Source: Sphingobium abikonense NBRC 16140 (lineage in GTDB: Bacteria > Pseudomonadota > Alphaproteobacteria > Sphingomonadales > Sphingomonadaceae). Taken from it: 64,000 nt of DNA. Shown here one piece after another: positions 43,316-52,729 of this stretch (position 1 is its first letter; the number at the start of each line of letters is the position of its first letter). The stretch spans positions 62,001 through 126,000 of the forward strand of contig NZ_BCYT01000007.1 in NCBI RefSeq assembly GCF_001598335.1. The letters are read 5' to 3'. Position numbers and translations under genes: made by a program. Below the pieces are notes generated by a model. The model had not been told where the DNA came from, ran no database searches, and was given only the letters and a program-made list of their open reading frames with translations.

Positions 43316-44416
43316 ATGCATGTCAATTTCTTCCCGTCGCGCCAGATCAGCCTTTACATGGCGCGGCTGTTCCTGACCCGCACCTTCGCCGTGCTGGCGA
43401 TGCTGGTGGTGGTGCTCCAGACGCTCGACCTGCTGGGCAATTCGGGCGACATCCTGGCCTATCCCGGCAATAGCGACGCGCAGCTATGGCATTATGTCGG
43501 CCTGCGCGCGCCGCAGATCATCGCTACTTTCCTGCCCTTTTCCGTGCTGCTGGGCACGCTGGTGATGCTGGCGACGCTGAACCAGAATAGCGAGATCATC
43601 TCGATGAAGGCGGCCGGCCTGTCGGCGCACCAGATATTGGCGCCGCTGGTGCTGGCGGCGCTGGGCGTGTCGATCATCAGCTTCGTGTTCAACGAACGGA
43701 TCGTGGTGCGATCAACCGCGGCGCTCAGCGCATGGGAGGCGGTGGATTATGGTCCGGTGCCGCCCGACAGCGGGGTCAAGTCCAACCCCTGGGTGCGCGA
43801 CGGCAATAATCTGGTCAATGCGGCGATCGTCGCGGGACGCGGCACCGCCGTCCAGTTGCGGCAGGTGGAAATCTACAACCGCATCAACAACCGGCTGACG
43901 ACGATCGTGCAGGCGCCCAAGGGCCATTATGACGCCGCGTCCAAAAGCTGGGTGCTGGAAGGCGCGCGCCAGTTCGACGTGGCGCGCGGCACGGTCAGCA
44001 ATATCGGCACGGTCCGGTTCGGGCGCGATATCAGGCCCGATCAGTTCACGCTGGCGCGGGTCGACCCCGACGCGCTGACATTCCATGAACTGGAGGCGGC
44101 GATCAGCGACCTGCGCGACGCGGGACGGCCGACCAAGGAATTGGAAGGCAGTTTGTGGCACAAGCTGTCGGGGCCTTTGTCGGCGTTGCTGATGCCGATT
44201 TTGGGATCGGTCGCGGCCTTTGGCCTGGCGCGGTCCGGGCAGTTGTTCATGCGCGCCGTGCTGGGCATGGCGCTGGGCTTTGCCTATTTCGTGGCCGACA
44301 ATTTCTCGCTCGCGATGGGCAATCTGGGGGCCTATCCGCCCGTGCTGGCGGCGTGGGCGCCCTTCTTCCTGTTCCTGCTGGTGGGCGAGACAGTGTTGTT
44401 CCGCACCGAGGAATAG
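43316..44416 (+). CDS. lptG: LptG LPS-export permease
   Basis: 366 aa, paralogous layout to LptF: four N-terminal TM segments ending near NERIVVR, periplasmic domain, then C-terminal TMs (SGPLSALLMPILGSVAAFGLARS...). It forms the second half of the LptFG dimer. It begins 3 bp after lptF, so the pair is one operon. The shared terminator region at 44422-44460 fits the opposite-strand gene better. Confidence 0.93.
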   Translation: MHVNFFPSRQISLYMARLFLTRTFAVLAMLVVVLQTLDLLGNSGDILAYPGNSDAQLWHYVGLRAPQIIATFLPFSVLLGTLVMLATLNQNSEIISMKAAGLSAHQILAPLVLAALGVSIISFVFNERIVVRSTAALSAWEAVDYGPVPPDSGVKSNPWVRDGNNLVNAAIVAGRGTAVQLRQVEIYNRINNRLTTIVQAPKGHYDAASKSWVLEGARQFDVARGTVSNIGTVRFGRDIRPDQFTLARVDPDALTFHELEAAISDLRDAGRPTKELEGSLWHKLSGPLSALLMPILGSVAAFGLARSGQLFMRAVLGMALGFAYFVADNFSLAMGNLGAYPPVLAAWAPFFLFLLVGETVLFRTEE

Positions 44417-44421
44417 GCACG

Positions 44422-44460
44422 AAAAAGGCCCCGGCGACCAAGGGGTGTCGCGCGGGGCCT
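44422..44460 (-). terminator. Terminator, oriented for the desaturase gene
   Basis: AGGCCCC (44426-44432) pairs with GGGGCCT (44454-44460) and inner GCGAC/GTCGC adds pairs. The run of A residues at 44422-44426 gives a T-tract on the minus strand, so it terminates transcription coming from the desaturase gene. It might also act for lptG, but no T-run follows on the plus strand. Confidence 0.7.
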
Positions 44461-44580
44461 CGCCTCTAGGGGGCGTCCCGGCCCTCATGAGGGGGAGGGG
44501 TAGGGCCGGAACAACCGGGATATGGGCAGGCGATTGCCCGTTTCAAGCTGAAACTGAAAAATTTTAAGGTTTCGCGCTTT

Positions 44581-45651
44581 TCAGGCTCGGCGCGTCATGG
44601 TGCTGCGTGCGATCTTGCCCACCAGCGGGATCATGCCGGTGTAATTGCCCCGGTGATAGGGCGATTCCGCGTCGATCATGGCCATCAGGCGGGCGTGGGC
44701 CGTGCCGAGCGCATGATAGGGCACGCTGGGCAGCAAATGATGCAGCGCATGATAGCGCAGGCCAACAGGCGCCCAGAGCGCCGGCAGGGTAGCCGGCGGC
44801 GGCACATTGACCGAATCGAGATATTGCGCGGTGACGGTCATCGCCTCGCCCTCATTTTCCCAGAGATGCGCGACCAGCGTGCGCAACTGGTTGATAACGG
44901 TCATGGCGGAGTGCACGGCCATATAGACAAGCAGCGGCTTCCACCCGAAGGCGAGGACGCTGCCGACCAGCGCCAGCGCGACGACGCAGGTGCCCGTTTC
45001 CTGCCAGGCCCATTGCCGTGCGAAATCGCCTTCTGGCGCGCGGCGGCGATAGGCCGGGTTGATCGAGAGCGCCGAAAATTCCGCCACCACCTTGCGGCGC
45101 AGCGCGGGGATCAGCAGCGACAGCGGCGTCAGCACGCCAAAGCGCAGGATGAGCCCGATGGGGGCGAGCGCGGCGACCAGGATGAACAGCGGCAGCGACC
45201 AGGGCTTCATCAGCGCCAGCGGCAGATATTCGGGGTCTTCCGCCGTGCCATAGCGGGTGCGGGCATGATGCTGGGTGTGCACGCCTTCGTACATGAAGGA
45301 GGGGATCATGAGCGGCAGGCCCGCGAGAAGGTTCCATCCCAGGCGGAACCCCGGCAGCGCGCCCTTGCGGATATGGGTCAGCTCATGGATGAAGCTGGCC
45401 GCCCGATAGAGGGCCAGCATCGAGACGAGGCCGCAGGCCAGGGCGACCGCCGGATTATCGACCAGGATCGCGCCCGCCAGCGCGCTCCAGCCAATCAGCG
45501 CGGAGGCCAGCAGGTCGGGCCAGTAGATGCGTGGGTCGGCATGCGCATAGTCGCGCGCCAGTTCGGCCGCCGCGCGCAGCATCACCGTATCGTCGGGAAT
45601 GGCCGCGCGCGCGCGCTGGGCGGCGGCAAGTATGGGATCATGCACTGTCAT
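44581..45651 (-). CDS. Membrane fatty-acid desaturase family protein
   Basis: 356 aa from ATG 45651; ATG 45687 would add 12 residues. The three histidine boxes of acyl-lipid desaturases are present: HELTH at 89-93, HTQHH at 125-129, and HALHH near the C-terminus (about 310). Hydrophobic segments between them give four TMs. It probably desaturates or hydroxylates membrane fatty acids or a carotenoid-like lipid. It is divergent from a GNAT-like gene with about 150 bp between. Confidence 0.88.
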   Translation of the reverse strand: MTVHDPILAAAQRARAAIPDDTVMLRAAAELARDYAHADPRIYWPDLLASALIGWSALAGAILVDNPAVALACGLVSMLALYRAASFIHELTHIRKGALPGFRLGWNLLAGLPLMIPSFMYEGVHTQHHARTRYGTAEDPEYLPLALMKPWSLPLFILVAALAPIGLILRFGVLTPLSLLIPALRRKVVAEFSALSINPAYRRRAPEGDFARQWAWQETGTCVVALALVGSVLAFGWKPLLVYMAVHSAMTVINQLRTLVAHLWENEGEAMTVTAQYLDSVNVPPPATLPALWAPVGLRYHALHHLLPSVPYHALGTAHARLMAMIDAESPYHRGNYTGMIPLVGKIARSTMTRRA

Positions 45652-45801
45652 GCGGCCCGTCCTAATCTCCAAATGCGCTCGATTCATGGCAGCACCATGT
45701 CATGTTTGGCCTCATAGCCGCAGGCGCGATGCACGTGATTGACATTGCGCAAACAAGCGCCGAACTGCACCGCATCCCTGTTATTTTCGAAGGCGGCATC
45801 C

Positions 45802-46959
45802 GTGGCGCATACTGATCTGGTTATCACTCCCGTTTCCGGCAAGGCCGATATGAAGGCGTTCATCGACCTGCCCTGGCGGCTTTATGCCAAGGACCCAAAC
45901 TGGGTCCCGCCGCTGAAGGCCGAGGTCAAGGAATTGCTGACGCCGGGGAAGAATCCCTTTTTTGGCCATGCTAGTGCGCAATATTTTCTGGCGCGCCGCA
46001 ACGGGCAGGTCGTGGGGCGCGTGTCCGCGCATATCGACGAGCTTGCGCTCGGCCAGCCTGCTGAACAGGGCATGGGGCCAGGCACCGGCAATTTCGGCCT
46101 GTTCGAGGCGGAGGATGCGCAGGTTGGTGAAGCGCTGATCGCGGCGGCCGAGCAGTGGCTGCGCGCGCAGGGCATGACACGCGTGCTGGGACCGATTTCG
46201 CTGTCCATCTGGGAAGAGCCGGGGCTGCTGGTCGAGGGCCATGACCATCCGCCCACGGTGATGATGGGGCATAATAGCCCGGCCTATCAGGCGATGATCG
46301 AAGGCGCGGGCTATGCGCCGGTCAAGCAGCTCAAGACCTATGAGCTGGATATCACACAGCAATTTCCGCCGCTCATTCAGCGCATCGTCCAGTCGGGCGA
46401 AAAAAATGGCCGCATTCGCATCCGCAATGTCGACAAGGCGAAGTTCGACCAGGAGGCGGCGATCATCCTTGGCATATTGAACGACGCCTGGGGGCAGAAT
46501 TGGGGCTTCGTGCCGATCACCGACGCCGAAGTCGCGCATACCGGCAAGAAGCTGAAGCCGATCGTGTTCGAGGATCTGATCATGATCGCCGAGCTGGATG
46601 GCGAGCCGGTCGCGTTCATGATGACCCTGCCCGACCTTAACGAAGCGATCGGCCCGCTCAACGGATCGCTGTTTCCGTTCGGCTGGATCAAGCTGCTGCG
46701 CTGGCTGAAAAAGCCGCAGGTGCGCACGATGCGCGTGCCGCTGATGGGGGTGGTGCAGCGGCTGCAAAGTTCGCGCATGGCGAGCCAGCTGGCCTTCATG
46801 ATGATCGAATATATCCGCCGCAATGCGATTACCCATTATGGCGCGACGCGTGGCGAGATCGGCTGGGTGCTGGACGATAATCAGGGCATGAACGCGATCG
46901 CCGACGCGATCGAGAGCCGGGTGAACAAGGTGTACCAGATTTACGAGAAGGCGCTGTAG
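45802..46959 (+). CDS. GNAT-like N-acyltransferase (YghO-like)
   Basis: 385 aa from GTG 45802; a TTG at 45739 extends it by 21 residues that look less like coding. FIDLPWRLYAKDPNWVPPL near the start and ISLSIWEEPGLLVEGHDHPP, YGATRGEIGWVLDDNQGMN later fit the long YghO-like family of predicted acyltransferases. No GNAT acetyl-CoA loop is certain. It ends 9 bp from convergent aroB. Role unknown; closeness to a desaturase hints at lipids. Confidence 0.75.
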   Translation: MAHTDLVITPVSGKADMKAFIDLPWRLYAKDPNWVPPLKAEVKELLTPGKNPFFGHASAQYFLARRNGQVVGRVSAHIDELALGQPAEQGMGPGTGNFGLFEAEDAQVGEALIAAAEQWLRAQGMTRVLGPISLSIWEEPGLLVEGHDHPPTVMMGHNSPAYQAMIEGAGYAPVKQLKTYELDITQQFPPLIQRIVQSGEKNGRIRIRNVDKAKFDQEAAIILGILNDAWGQNWGFVPITDAEVAHTGKKLKPIVFEDLIMIAELDGEPVAFMMTLPDLNEAIGPLNGSLFPFGWIKLLRWLKKPQVRTMRVPLMGVVQRLQSSRMASQLAFMMIEYIRRNAITHYGATRGEIGWVLDDNQGMNAIADAIESRVNKVYQIYEKAL

Positions 46960-46968
46960 GCCGGGAAC

Positions 46969-48081
46969 TTACAGCGCATCGGCGCGATCCTGGTCCAGGA
47001 AGGCGGCGACGTCGTCCAGCGCGACATCCTTCGACAGGAAGGTCTGGCCGATGCCGCGCGCCAGCAGGAAGGGCAGGGTGCCGCTCGCCATCTTCTTGTC
47101 ATGCAGCATATGCCCGACCAGCGTTGCGCCATCCGCGCCGACGCGGGCGCTGGCAAGGTCGTGCGGCAGGCCGACGGCCTTCAAATGCGCGGTGACGCAC
47201 GCGGCGTCCTCGGCCGGGCACAGGCCAAGGCGGGCGGAGTAGCGGAAGGCGAGCGCCATGCCAGCCGCGACCGCTTCGCCATGCAGCAACGTGTCGGAAA
47301 AGCCGGTATCGGCCTCCAGCGCGTGGCCGAATGTGTGGCCAAGGTTGAGCAAGGCGCGGCGGCCGGAGGTCTCGCGTTCGTCGTCCGCGACGATCGCCGC
47401 CTTGGCCGCCACGCTTTTTTCGATGGCATGGGTGCGCGCGGCAGCATCGCCCGCAAGCAGGCGGTGGCCATCGCTTTCGCACCAGGCGAAGAAATCGGGA
47501 TTGTCGATCAGGCCATATTTGACGACTTCGGCATAGCCGGCGCGGGTTTCGCGCGGCGGCAGGCTGTCGAGCGTGGCAGGGTCGATCAGGACCAGCGCGG
47601 GCTGGTAGAAGCTGCCGACCAGATTCTTGCCCGCGCGGGTGTTGATCGCGGTCTTGCCGCCGACCGACGAATCGACCTGCGCCAGCAAGGTGGTGGGCAG
47701 CTGTACGAAATGGCAGCCGCGCTTGAGGATGGAGGCGGCAAAGCCGACCAGATCGCCAATGACGCCGCCGCCCAACGCGACGATATGGTCGCCCCGTTCG
47801 ATCTCCAGGCCAAGCAGGGCGTCGAGCAACTGTTCCAGATGCCGCCAGCTCTTGGTCTGTTCGCCCGGCGGCAGGATGATGGGTTCGATCCCGACATTGG
47901 CGGCGCGCAGGCTGGCGTCGAGGCGAGGCAGCTGCGCGGCGGCAACGTTGGCGTCGGTGACGACCACAAGCCGGCCGCCCCGGGCGAAACGGGCAAGCTG
48001 GTCCCCGGCGCGGTCGAGCGCGCCCTGTTCGATCACGATGTCGTAGCTGCGCGCGTCCAGCGCGACCCGGACTAAGGCCAT
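46969..48081 (-). CDS. aroB: 3-dehydroquinate synthase
   Basis: 370 aa. NAD-binding GGGVIGDLVGFAASI, HFVQLPTTLLAQVDSSVGGKTAIN and LNLGHTFGHALEAD with zinc ligands are conserved. It makes 3-dehydroquinate from DAHP, step 2 of the shikimate pathway. The start overlaps aroK by 10 bp, so the two are coupled. Confidence 0.97.
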   Translation of the reverse strand: MALVRVALDARSYDIVIEQGALDRAGDQLARFARGGRLVVVTDANVAAAQLPRLDASLRAANVGIEPIILPPGEQTKSWRHLEQLLDALLGLEIERGDHIVALGGGVIGDLVGFAASILKRGCHFVQLPTTLLAQVDSSVGGKTAINTRAGKNLVGSFYQPALVLIDPATLDSLPPRETRAGYAEVVKYGLIDNPDFFAWCESDGHRLLAGDAAARTHAIEKSVAAKAAIVADDERETSGRRALLNLGHTFGHALEADTGFSDTLLHGEAVAAGMALAFRYSARLGLCPAEDAACVTAHLKAVGLPHDLASARVGADGATLVGHMLHDKKMASGTLPFLLARGIGQTFLSKDVALDDVAAFLDQDRADAL

Positions 48082-48620
48082 TGCGTCAATTGCTCCATGA
48101 TGCGGTCGACCGCGACTTCGTGCGGGGCTGCGATGCTCTTCACATGAATGGGGGCGAGCGCGTAGACAGGGTTGCGCACCGCCGCCAATTCGGTGAGCAC
48201 GGTGCGCGGATCGCGATCCTTGAGCAGCGGCCGGCTTTCGCGGCGGGACACGCGGTCGACCAATATGTCGATGTCGGCGTCGAGCCAGATGGCGGTGGCG
48301 GCCTCCAGGATCAGGCGGCGGGTTTCATCCTGCATGAAGGCGCCGCCGCCGGTCGCGATCACCTTGGGCGCGCCGTCGAGCAGGCGGGCGATCACACGCC
48401 GTTCGCCGTCGCGGAAATAGGCTTCGCCATAGCGTTCGAAAATCTCGCTGACGCTCATGTCAGCCGCCTTCTCAATCTCTTCATCCGCGTCGACGAAGGC
48501 GAGTCCCAGGCGCGCTGCCAAGCGGCGGCCGACGGTCGATTTGCCCACGCCCATCATGCCCACCAGGACGATGGGACCGCGCCTGCCGGGGCTGTGCGGG
48601 ATTTTGCTGTTTCGTTGCAT
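48072..48620 (-). CDS. aroK: Shikimate kinase
   Basis: 182 aa from ATG 48620; the open frame extends upstream to 48665. P-loop GMMGVGKST is at 21-29, the shikimate-binding Asp in FVDADEEIEK, then GGGAFM and RPLLKDRDP (lid). It phosphorylates shikimate. aroK-aroB share a 10-bp overlap, the common order in proteobacteria. Confidence 0.95.
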   Translation of the reverse strand: MQRNSKIPHSPGRRGPIVLVGMMGVGKSTVGRRLAARLGLAFVDADEEIEKAADMSVSEIFERYGEAYFRDGERRVIARLLDGAPKVIATGGGAFMQDETRRLILEAATAIWLDADIDILVDRVSRRESRPLLKDRDPRTVLTELAAVRNPVYALAPIHVKSIAAPHEVAVDRIMEQLTQWP

Positions 48621-48715
48621 GGCAGGCGGGGCTATACAGCCAGCCGTCACTGAGGCAAATCGCATCTTTCCAAGTCACCCGGCCTTGCAGGCCCGGACAG
48701 CCAAGCCAAGGACCC

Positions 48716-48904
48716 ATGAAGAATAATCGCACCTTCAGCAGTTTCGAGGGCAGTGCACGTCGCCGTGGCGGCCGCTTGCCGATCATTCCCATCGTCATCG
48801 TCATTCTGGTCGTCGCGCTGCTCGCCTTCTTCTGGTCGCGCGGTGGTGAAAAGCCGCAGCAGCGCGTCGAAAAGGTCATCCCCGCCGAGAAGCTGGGTCA
48901 GTAA
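48716..48904 (+). CDS. Small single-pass membrane protein
   Basis: 62 aa: a basic N-terminus (SSFEGSARRRGGRL), one TM segment (PIIPIVIVILVVALLAFFW, about 22-40), then a basic tail PQQRVEKVIPAEKLGQ. The positive charges before the TM predict the N-terminus inside. It is 5 bp upstream of the 614-aa gene. No family was recognised. Its start lies about 95 bp beyond aroK, divergent. Confidence 0.7.
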   Translation: MKNNRTFSSFEGSARRRGGRLPIIPIVIVILVVALLAFFWSRGGEKPQQRVEKVIPAEKLGQ

Positions 48905-48909
48905 GGCCG

Positions 48910-50754
48910 ATGCGCTGGCCGCGGGGGAACGCCAAATGGGCGCTGGGCAGCTTCGCGCTTGCCCTGACCTTGCCCGTGGTTGCGCAGCAGGCGCCCGAAT
49001 CGTTGCTGCCGCCCGGATTTGGCGATGCGCCCGAGACGCCCGCGCCCCGTCCGTCGCGCCCCGCGACGCCAGCGCCGGGCGGCACGCCTGCGCCCGCACC
49101 GGCAACGCCAGCGGCTCCTGCGGCCGTGCCGATGGTGCAGCCGCTCGATCCATCCTTGAGCGCGGCGCTGGGCGACGAGGCCGCCAACGCGGCCGAGGAC
49201 GAACTGACGCCCGAGGAAATCGCGGCGGAAAAGGCCAAATATGACCTGCCTGACAGCGCGCGCCGGTCGCTGGACCGCATCGGCCCGCTGACGCCGCAGA
49301 CGCGGGGGTTCGAACCGGACGCCTTTGGCAATGAACAGGGCCAATATCTCGCCGCGCTGATGCGCAGCACCCATGCGCCGATCGTGTCGCGCTGGGCCTC
49401 CATCCTGCTGCGCCGCGCGCTGCTGAGCGCGACCGATACGCCGCGCGGGATCAATGGCGCGGACTGGGCGGCGGAGCGGGCCTGGCTGTTGCTGCGCATG
49501 GGCGAGGCCGACAGCGCGCGGCTGATGGTGCAGAGCGTCGACGCGGACCAGTTTACGCCGCGCCTTTATGCAGTGGCGATGGAAACCTATCTCGCGGCGG
49601 CCGATCCCGCTGGCCTGTGCCCGCTGTCAGCCGGGGCGCTGCGCACCAGCAAGGCACCGGGATGGGACATGACGCGTGCGATATGCCCGGCGCTGTCGGG
49701 CGATCAAGGCACGGCGAGCGGCGCGCTCAACCAGGCGCAGCGGCGCGGCGTGGTGCGCGGCATCGACTATAGGCTGGCGGAGAAGGTCGTCGGCACCGGG
49801 TTCAACGCGCGGCGGTCGGTCAATATCGAATGGGACGGGGTGGATCGGCTGACCGCCTGGCGCTTTGGCCTGGCGACCGCGCTCAATGTCGAGATACCCG
49901 ATGATCTGTATGCGACGGTCGGGCCGCATGTGCGGGCGTGGGAAGCGCGCGCGCCCGCGCTCAGCCCCATGCGACGCCGGCCGGGCGCGGATATTGCCGC
50001 GCGGCTGGGCGTGTTTTCGAGCGCGGCGCTGGTGGGTTTCTATAGCCAGATCGACAGCGAGGGCGACAGCTCCGGCGAGGTTGCGGATCGGATCGACGCG
50101 CTGCGCACCGCCTTTGCGGGCAACACGGTGCGCGACCGGATCGGGGCGATGCGGACATGGTGGGGCGACGGGGCGCGGCCCGATTATGTCGGGCTGATCG
50201 CGACGGCGCGGGCGGCCGCGGCCTTGCCGGTGGCGCAGGCGGACGGGCAGGATGCCGCCAATCTTGTCGGATCGATGCTGACCGCCGGCTATGATCGCAA
50301 TGCCGCGCGCTGGGCGCGGGCGATCGGCCAGCTGGACGGCGATGGCGCCAGCCAGGTCTGGGCCTTGCTGGCGGTGGGCGCGCCAAGCCCGGTGGTGGAC
50401 ATCAACAGCAGCCGGGTGTCGTCCTATATCGACGTCATGGGCGCGGACAAAGGCCGGGCGCTGATCGCGGCGCTGGCCGGCTTGTCGCGCCTGTCGCCGC
50501 AGGATGCCGGATCGCTGGCGCAGGATAATGGCCTGTCGATGGCGGCGGGCAGCCGCTGGGCGCGCGCGATCGGCGCGGCGGCGCAGCGCGGCGAAAAGGC
50601 GACGGTGGCGTTGCTGGCGGCTGTCGGCATGCAGGGCCAGGACTGGAGCGGATTGCCCGCGACGCATCTCTATCATGTGGTGGCGGCGCTGCATCGGGTG
50701 GGCCTCGACCCCGAAGCGCGGATGATCGCGGCCGAGGCGCTCAGCCGCAGCTGA
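48910..50754 (+). CDS. Exported 614-aa protein of unknown function
   Basis: Signal peptide ends near VVAQQAPE. Residues about 25-80 are a Pro/Ala-rich linker; the rest is helical and A/R-rich, resembling an alpha-solenoid with TPR-like pairs (AERAWLLLRMGEADSARLMVQ and similar). No catalytic motif was found. It starts 5 bp after a small membrane protein and ends one base before xerD, so it looks like an operon. A cell-envelope scaffold is a possible role, but that is a guess. Confidence 0.7.
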   Translation: MRWPRGNAKWALGSFALALTLPVVAQQAPESLLPPGFGDAPETPAPRPSRPATPAPGGTPAPAPATPAAPAAVPMVQPLDPSLSAALGDEAANAAEDELTPEEIAAEKAKYDLPDSARRSLDRIGPLTPQTRGFEPDAFGNEQGQYLAALMRSTHAPIVSRWASILLRRALLSATDTPRGINGADWAAERAWLLLRMGEADSARLMVQSVDADQFTPRLYAVAMETYLAAADPAGLCPLSAGALRTSKAPGWDMTRAICPALSGDQGTASGALNQAQRRGVVRGIDYRLAEKVVGTGFNARRSVNIEWDGVDRLTAWRFGLATALNVEIPDDLYATVGPHVRAWEARAPALSPMRRRPGADIAARLGVFSSAALVGFYSQIDSEGDSSGEVADRIDALRTAFAGNTVRDRIGAMRTWWGDGARPDYVGLIATARAAAALPVAQADGQDAANLVGSMLTAGYDRNAARWARAIGQLDGDGASQVWALLAVGAPSPVVDINSSRVSSYIDVMGADKGRALIAALAGLSRLSPQDAGSLAQDNGLSMAAGSRWARAIGAAAQRGEKATVALLAAVGMQGQDWSGLPATHLYHVVAALHRVGLDPEARMIAAEALSRS

Positions 50755-50755
50755 T

Positions 50756-51688
50756 ATGGGGCAGGAAGATGCCGTCCTGATCGACCGCTTTCTGGAGATG
50801 ATGGCGGCGGAACGCGGGGCGTCGCGCAACACGCTGATGGCCTATCGCACCGACCTGACCGGCGCGGGCGACCTGCTGGGCGGACTGGCCGGCGCGGACA
50901 AGGCGGCGTTGGGGACGCTGGCGGCCCTTTGGGCGCGCCTGGCGGCATCGTCGGTGGCGCGCAAGGCGTCGGCGCTGCGGGCCTTTTACGGATTTCTGGA
51001 GGAAGAGGGGCTGCGGGCGGATAACCCGTCCGCCGCCCTGCCGCGCCCGGTGACGCGCCGGCCGTTGCCCAAGATATTGTCGACCGCCGAGGTCGACCGG
51101 CTGTTCGCGCTGATCGCCGAGCGGCTGGCGGCGGAAAACCCAGCGCCGCTGGACCTGAGGCTGTCGGCCTTGATCGAGCTGCTCTACGGATCGGGCTTGC
51201 GCGCGACCGAACTGGTGTCGCTGCCGCGCCGCGCGCTGGCGGCGGATCGCCCGTTCCTGATCCTGAAGGGCAAGGGCGCGCGCGAGCGGCTGGTGCCGAT
51301 TTCCGACCGGGCGCGGGCGGCGGTATCCGCCTGGCTGGCCCATGTGCCTGGGGACAGCGCCTGGCTGTTCCCGTCGGGGAAAAGCCATTTGAGCCGCATT
51401 CGCCTGTATCAACTGGTGAAGGCGCTGGCCGGGGCGGCGGGGATCGCGCCGGAACGGGTCAGCCCGCATGTTCTGCGTCATGCTTTTGCGACGCATTTGC
51501 TGGAAGGGGGCGCGGACCTGCGTGCCTTGCAGGCCATGCTGGGTCATGCCGATATCGGCACGACGCAAATCTACACCCATGTCGATAGCCGCCGGCTGGT
51601 CGAGCTGGTGAACCAGCGCCACCCCTTAGCGACAATGGCGCTGCGGCAGCCGCAACGCCGCGTTGACGACGCGCCGCCATCGCCTTAA
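50756..51688 (+). CDS. xerD: XerD-type tyrosine recombinase
   Basis: 310 aa, SAM-like N-terminal domain then the catalytic core. Arg149 (GSGLRATEL), Lys173 ([10 protein letters not shown]), His238 and Arg241 ([10 protein letters not shown]), His264 (LGHADIG) and nucleophile Tyr273 (IYTHVD) are intact. It resolves chromosome dimers at dif with XerC. XerC versus XerD cannot be separated with certainty; size and neighbours favour XerD. Confidence 0.9.
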   Translation: MGQEDAVLIDRFLEMMAAERGASRNTLMAYRTDLTGAGDLLGGLAGADKAALGTLAALWARLAASSVARKASALRAFYGFLEEEGLRADNPSAALPRPVTRRPLPKILSTAEVDRLFALIAERLAAENPAPLDLRLSALIELLYGSGLRATELVSLPRRALAADRPFLILKGKGARERLVPISDRARAAVSAWLAHVPGDSAWLFPSGKSHLSRIRLYQLVKALAGAAGIAPERVSPHVLRHAFATHLLEGGADLRALQAMLGHADIGTTQIYTHVDSRRLVELVNQRHPLATMALRQPQRRVDDAPPSP

Positions 51689-51699
51689 CGCCATCGCCC

Positions 51700-52644
51700 A
51701 TGGTAAGTTTTCTGGAATTCGAAAAGCCGATCGCGGAGCTGGAAGCGCGCATCGTGGAATTGCGCGCCACCGCGAGCGTGGGCGACATCAATATCGATGG
51801 CGAGATCGCGACGCTGGAGCAGCGCGCGGCCAAGCTGCTGGCCGACACCTATGCCAAGCTGACGCCGTGGCAGAAGACGCAGGTGGCGCGCCATCCCGAC
51901 CGGCCGCACTTCAAGGATTATGTCGCGGGACTGTTCGACAATTTCATGCCGCTGGCCGGCGACCGCGCCTTTGCCGACGATCAGGCGATATTGGGCGGAT
52001 TCGCGACGCTGGGCGAGCGCAAGGTCATGGTGATCGGCCATGAAAAGGGCGACGATACGGCAAGCCGCGTGCGCCACAATTTCGGCATGGCCAAGCCCGA
52101 AGGCTATCGCAAGGCGATCCGCCTGATGGAACTGGCCGACCGCTTCGGCTTGCCGGTGGTGACGCTGGTCGACACGTCGGGCGCTTTCCCAGGCGTGCAG
52201 GCGGAGGAGCGCGGCCAGGCCGAAGCCATTGCGCGATCGACCGAGGCGTGCCTGAAGCTGGGCGTGCCGATGGTGGCCGCGGTGGTGGGCGAAGGCGGAT
52301 CGGGCGGCGCGATTGCGCTGGCGGCCGCCAATCGCGTGCTGATGTTCGAACATGCGGTCTATTCGGTGATCTCCCCCGAAGGCTGCGCGTCGATCCTGTG
52401 GCGCACCGCCGACAAGGCGAGTGATGCGGCGACTGCGATGCAGGTGACGGCACAGCATCTGAAAGGGCTGGGCGTCATCGACCGGATCGTGGCCGAGCCG
52501 GTGGGCGGCGCGCATCGCGAACCGGTCGAGGCGATCGCCAATCTGGGCGCGGCGATCGAGGCCGAACTGGACTCGCTCGACGCGATGGACGCCGATGCGC
52601 TGCGCACAGACCGGGCGGACAAGTTTCTGGCGATCGGCGCCTGA
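51700..52644 (+). CDS. accA: Acetyl-CoA carboxylase carboxyltransferase subunit alpha
   Basis: 314 aa. The start [15 protein letters not shown] and the CoA/biotin-binding region [27 protein letters not shown], then [20 protein letters not shown] and [10 protein letters not shown] are classic AccA. It makes malonyl-CoA with AccD. It is 11 bp after xerD on the same strand. Confidence 0.97.
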   Translation: MVSFLEFEKPIAELEARIVELRATASVGDINIDGEIATLEQRAAKLLADTYAKLTPWQKTQVARHPDRPHFKDYVAGLFDNFMPLAGDRAFADDQAILGGFATLGERKVMVIGHEKGDDTASRVRHNFGMAKPEGYRKAIRLMELADRFGLPVVTLVDTSGAFPGVQAEERGQAEAIARSTEACLKLGVPMVAAVVGEGGSGGAIALAAANRVLMFEHAVYSVISPEGCASILWRTADKASDAATAMQVTAQHLKGLGVIDRIVAEPVGGAHREPVEAIANLGAAIEAELDSLDAMDADALRTDRADKFLAIGA

Positions 52645-52729
52645 TCGCCTGACGACATTTTCACGGAACGTCCCGCCGGGGTTGCTTGTTACGTCAGGGT
52701 AATGGCGTAACTTCCAGGGGTGAGGGTGT

